From: Sabellastarte sp. h YS-2021
Lineage: Eukaryota > Annelida > Polychaeta > Sabellida > Sabellidae
Direction: 5' to 3'
NCBI GenBank assembly: GCA_964017235.1
Contig: OZ024928.1
Span: forward strand, 79,541,566 to 79,605,565
Length of the DNA: 64,000 bases
The translations under genes and the position numbers were made by a program. The stretch's first letter is position 1; the number at the start of each line of letters is the position of its first letter. Positions 62,271 through 64,000 of the stretch are shown piece by piece. The notes beneath the pieces are model-generated. The model was not told the DNA's origin and made no database searches. It worked only from the letters and a program-made list of their open reading frames with translations.

Positions 62271-64000
62271 CTGGAAGAAACATACAGCACTAACCTTGAT
62301 AAATGGGATTATTTTACCAATGGACAGGGATTTAATAATACATATATTGTAACTGGTGGGTTCAAACCATTGAAAAACATTTAAATGTACAAGTATTTGA
62401 AACTAAAACAAATCTGAAAAGGATTTATTTAGTTGACACAAACTCATTTTTTTATCCAATTCTTAACATGTCTCCCTTCTTCTCAGGTTTCAAAATAGTG
62501 TTTATATTCAACAGTGTGAGTGTTTAGCATAGTCCCTCTACAGAGTTCATAATCTGGGAGATTGTAGTGCTATAAGACCACCACCAAAAACATTGATCAA
62601 AAGCTTAAACTAAATGTTTTTACTTACAAAAACAAAGCACCCCAAAAGGATAAATATGCCAAAGAAGAAGCAAAAAATGATAAGGTGGAATTATGTATAT
62701 TTTGCAGACATAACAATGTAAAACATTTAACTGGTTGGCTGAACATTCTTAAATAGGAAGCCTAAAACCTATTTATCTCCGTTCTATTTATTTAATATAT
62801 CTGTAAAGAGATGAAATATTATACAAGACAATGTGATTAGATCCAAACAGAATTCATTTTACAAGGTTGGAGTTTAACAAATGTTTGTAGGAGTGACTTA
62901 AATTTTGAAGAGCAAAACCTATACATTAATTTGTATATGAGAAAAATATCACATCTATTTATATTATTGATGGGTTGGTATAATAAAGTGTACAATGGGA
63001 GATCGCCAATGCAGAACCATTCTGATTCCGGGACCCCACGTTTTAGTACACCCCAATCAAACATGGATGTCTCCTCTCATGAAATCGTAATTAAAGTACC
63101 CAAATACACAAAAACATGGAATAAAATTACAGTTTCCTCAACTTTGTGCTTTGTTTCCATTATTTCAAGTATTCCTTAAATTCTATGGGATGACAAGCAA
63201 GAATGAGGTTATAAAGAGTCATAACTTATTTAGGAAAACATGGCAGTTCTGCTCAACAAGATCGCTATGAAAGTCTGCAAACCCAGAAATACACATATAT
63301 GGAATAAGAGCTTCTAATTTCTTCAGATTGTGAGGTTTATCTATTGTTTGATGTTTTCCTGAAATTATTTGAGTAGACAAGCATAGTGGCAGTTGTAAAA
63401 TGCCATCACAGTATTTCAGTAATACCAAGACTCCCGACCCATCCCCAATTTATATCATATACTTTTTAAGCAGACATTTTAGCTTCAAGCAAATTTCAAC
63501 AATTCTTCATTGGTAACAAATTCAGTGGAATTAATTTTCCATAATGTCTAGTTCCTACTTGAGAAATTAATACAGATTTAATATTTCACTAGGAACAACT
63601 TTCATTTTCCCAGCTCATTAGCTAAAATAATTAAAATTAATGCTTGGTGAAAATTTCAACTTATGAAGTACAACTTGCAACTGCTTGTGCAAGTTGCAAA
63701 ATCTGAGGCTCCCAAAATATAAGGCAGTTTACAGTGCAGAATAATGACCACTTTTATACACCAGTTTCCTCTAAAAACTTTATTTTACACCTAATTGTTG
63801 ACACATTGCCAAAGCAATAAAATCATATAAATTTAAGGAATCTCACATGTTTACTCCATTTTCGTTAAAATTAAGTTTACTAACTTGAGAATACGTTGCG
63901 AAGAGATTCTTACTTTAAATTATTGCTGATGTACAATCATGTACACAACAGTGACATGTGAATGAAATATCAGATTTGTTTACATTCAAAGCCCTTCAAC
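62271..64000 (-). other. HNRNPUL1 intron, no exon found
   Basis: Upstream intron of the first visible exon. AAAAACAAAGCACCCCAAAAGG at about 62627 resembles the 5' tag region of the 58-kb element (AAAAACAAAGCGTCCCGAAAAGG), so an element relic is likely. 63225-63290 is the inverted partner of 51295-51560. The SAP-domain exon was not seen. Confidence 0.5.

Noticed and set aside
62837-63064. 75-residue minus-strand frame upstream of the first HNRNPUL1 exon, considered as a SAP-domain exon
   Set aside because: No SAP pattern (helix-x-LK-x-EL) and no splice signals in the right phase.
1-64000. Search for an autonomous Helitron (Rep/helicase), transposase or retroviral genes
   Set aside because: No RepHel, DDE or integrase motifs are visible. 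The only element proteins are the two broken LINE reverse transcriptases.

Overview
The window is eukaryotic, AT-rich and repeat-rich. It looks like a lophotrochozoan genome, most probably a bivalve mollusc. The reasons are genes split by long introns with GT/AG junctions, Tx1/L1-type LINE remnants, tRNA-derived SINE fragments, and many short non-autonomous elements with a central minisatellite (the 'pearl'/Helentron style known from bivalves). The species cannot be fixed from the sequence alone.

Two host genes are present, both running off the window at their 5' ends and converging tail to tail. (1) On the + strand, ten exons between 8963 and 22128 encode the C-terminal 334 residues of an ENTPD5/6-like nucleoside diphosphatase (GDA1/CD39 family). 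Exons with the first apyrase-conserved region lie upstream of base 1. (2) On the - strand, eleven exons from 62270 down to 30270 encode the last 605 residues of an HNRNPUL1-like RNA-binding protein: SPRY domain, P-loop kinase-like domain, RGG segment and a Q/N/G/Y-rich tail. The N-terminal SAP part lies beyond base 64000. I placed the exons by hand from splice signals, and codon phase is consistent across every junction in both genes.

Layout. 1-8490: arrays of 155-bp, 147-bp, 321-bp and 133-bp units in an ENTPD intron. 9223-11290: a 5'-inverted LINE. 11732-13354: ENTPD exons. 13735-16022: a second LINE, minus strand. 16815-22128: the remaining ENTPD exons, with two kinds of MITE. 22129-29610: 3'UTR and intergenic DNA, with a Helitron-like element at 27.1-28.8 kb. 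29610-64000: HNRNPUL1, with introns packed with Helitron-like elements (32.9-34.2, 38.6-40.6, 43.1-46.3, 48.2-50.3, 53.9-57.0 and 58.0-59.6 kb), foldback elements, SINEs and a 355-bp transposon with an intact target-site duplication.

The most notable pattern concerns the Helitron-like elements. In five families or copies the 9-12 bp stem of the 3' terminal hairpin is matched by a complementary 'tag' close to the 5' end. Several copies start with AACTAGA, and each carries its own internal minisatellite. At least one minisatellite (147 bp) is shared by two element families with different ends. No autonomous transposase, viral gene, RNA operon or CRISPR array was found.
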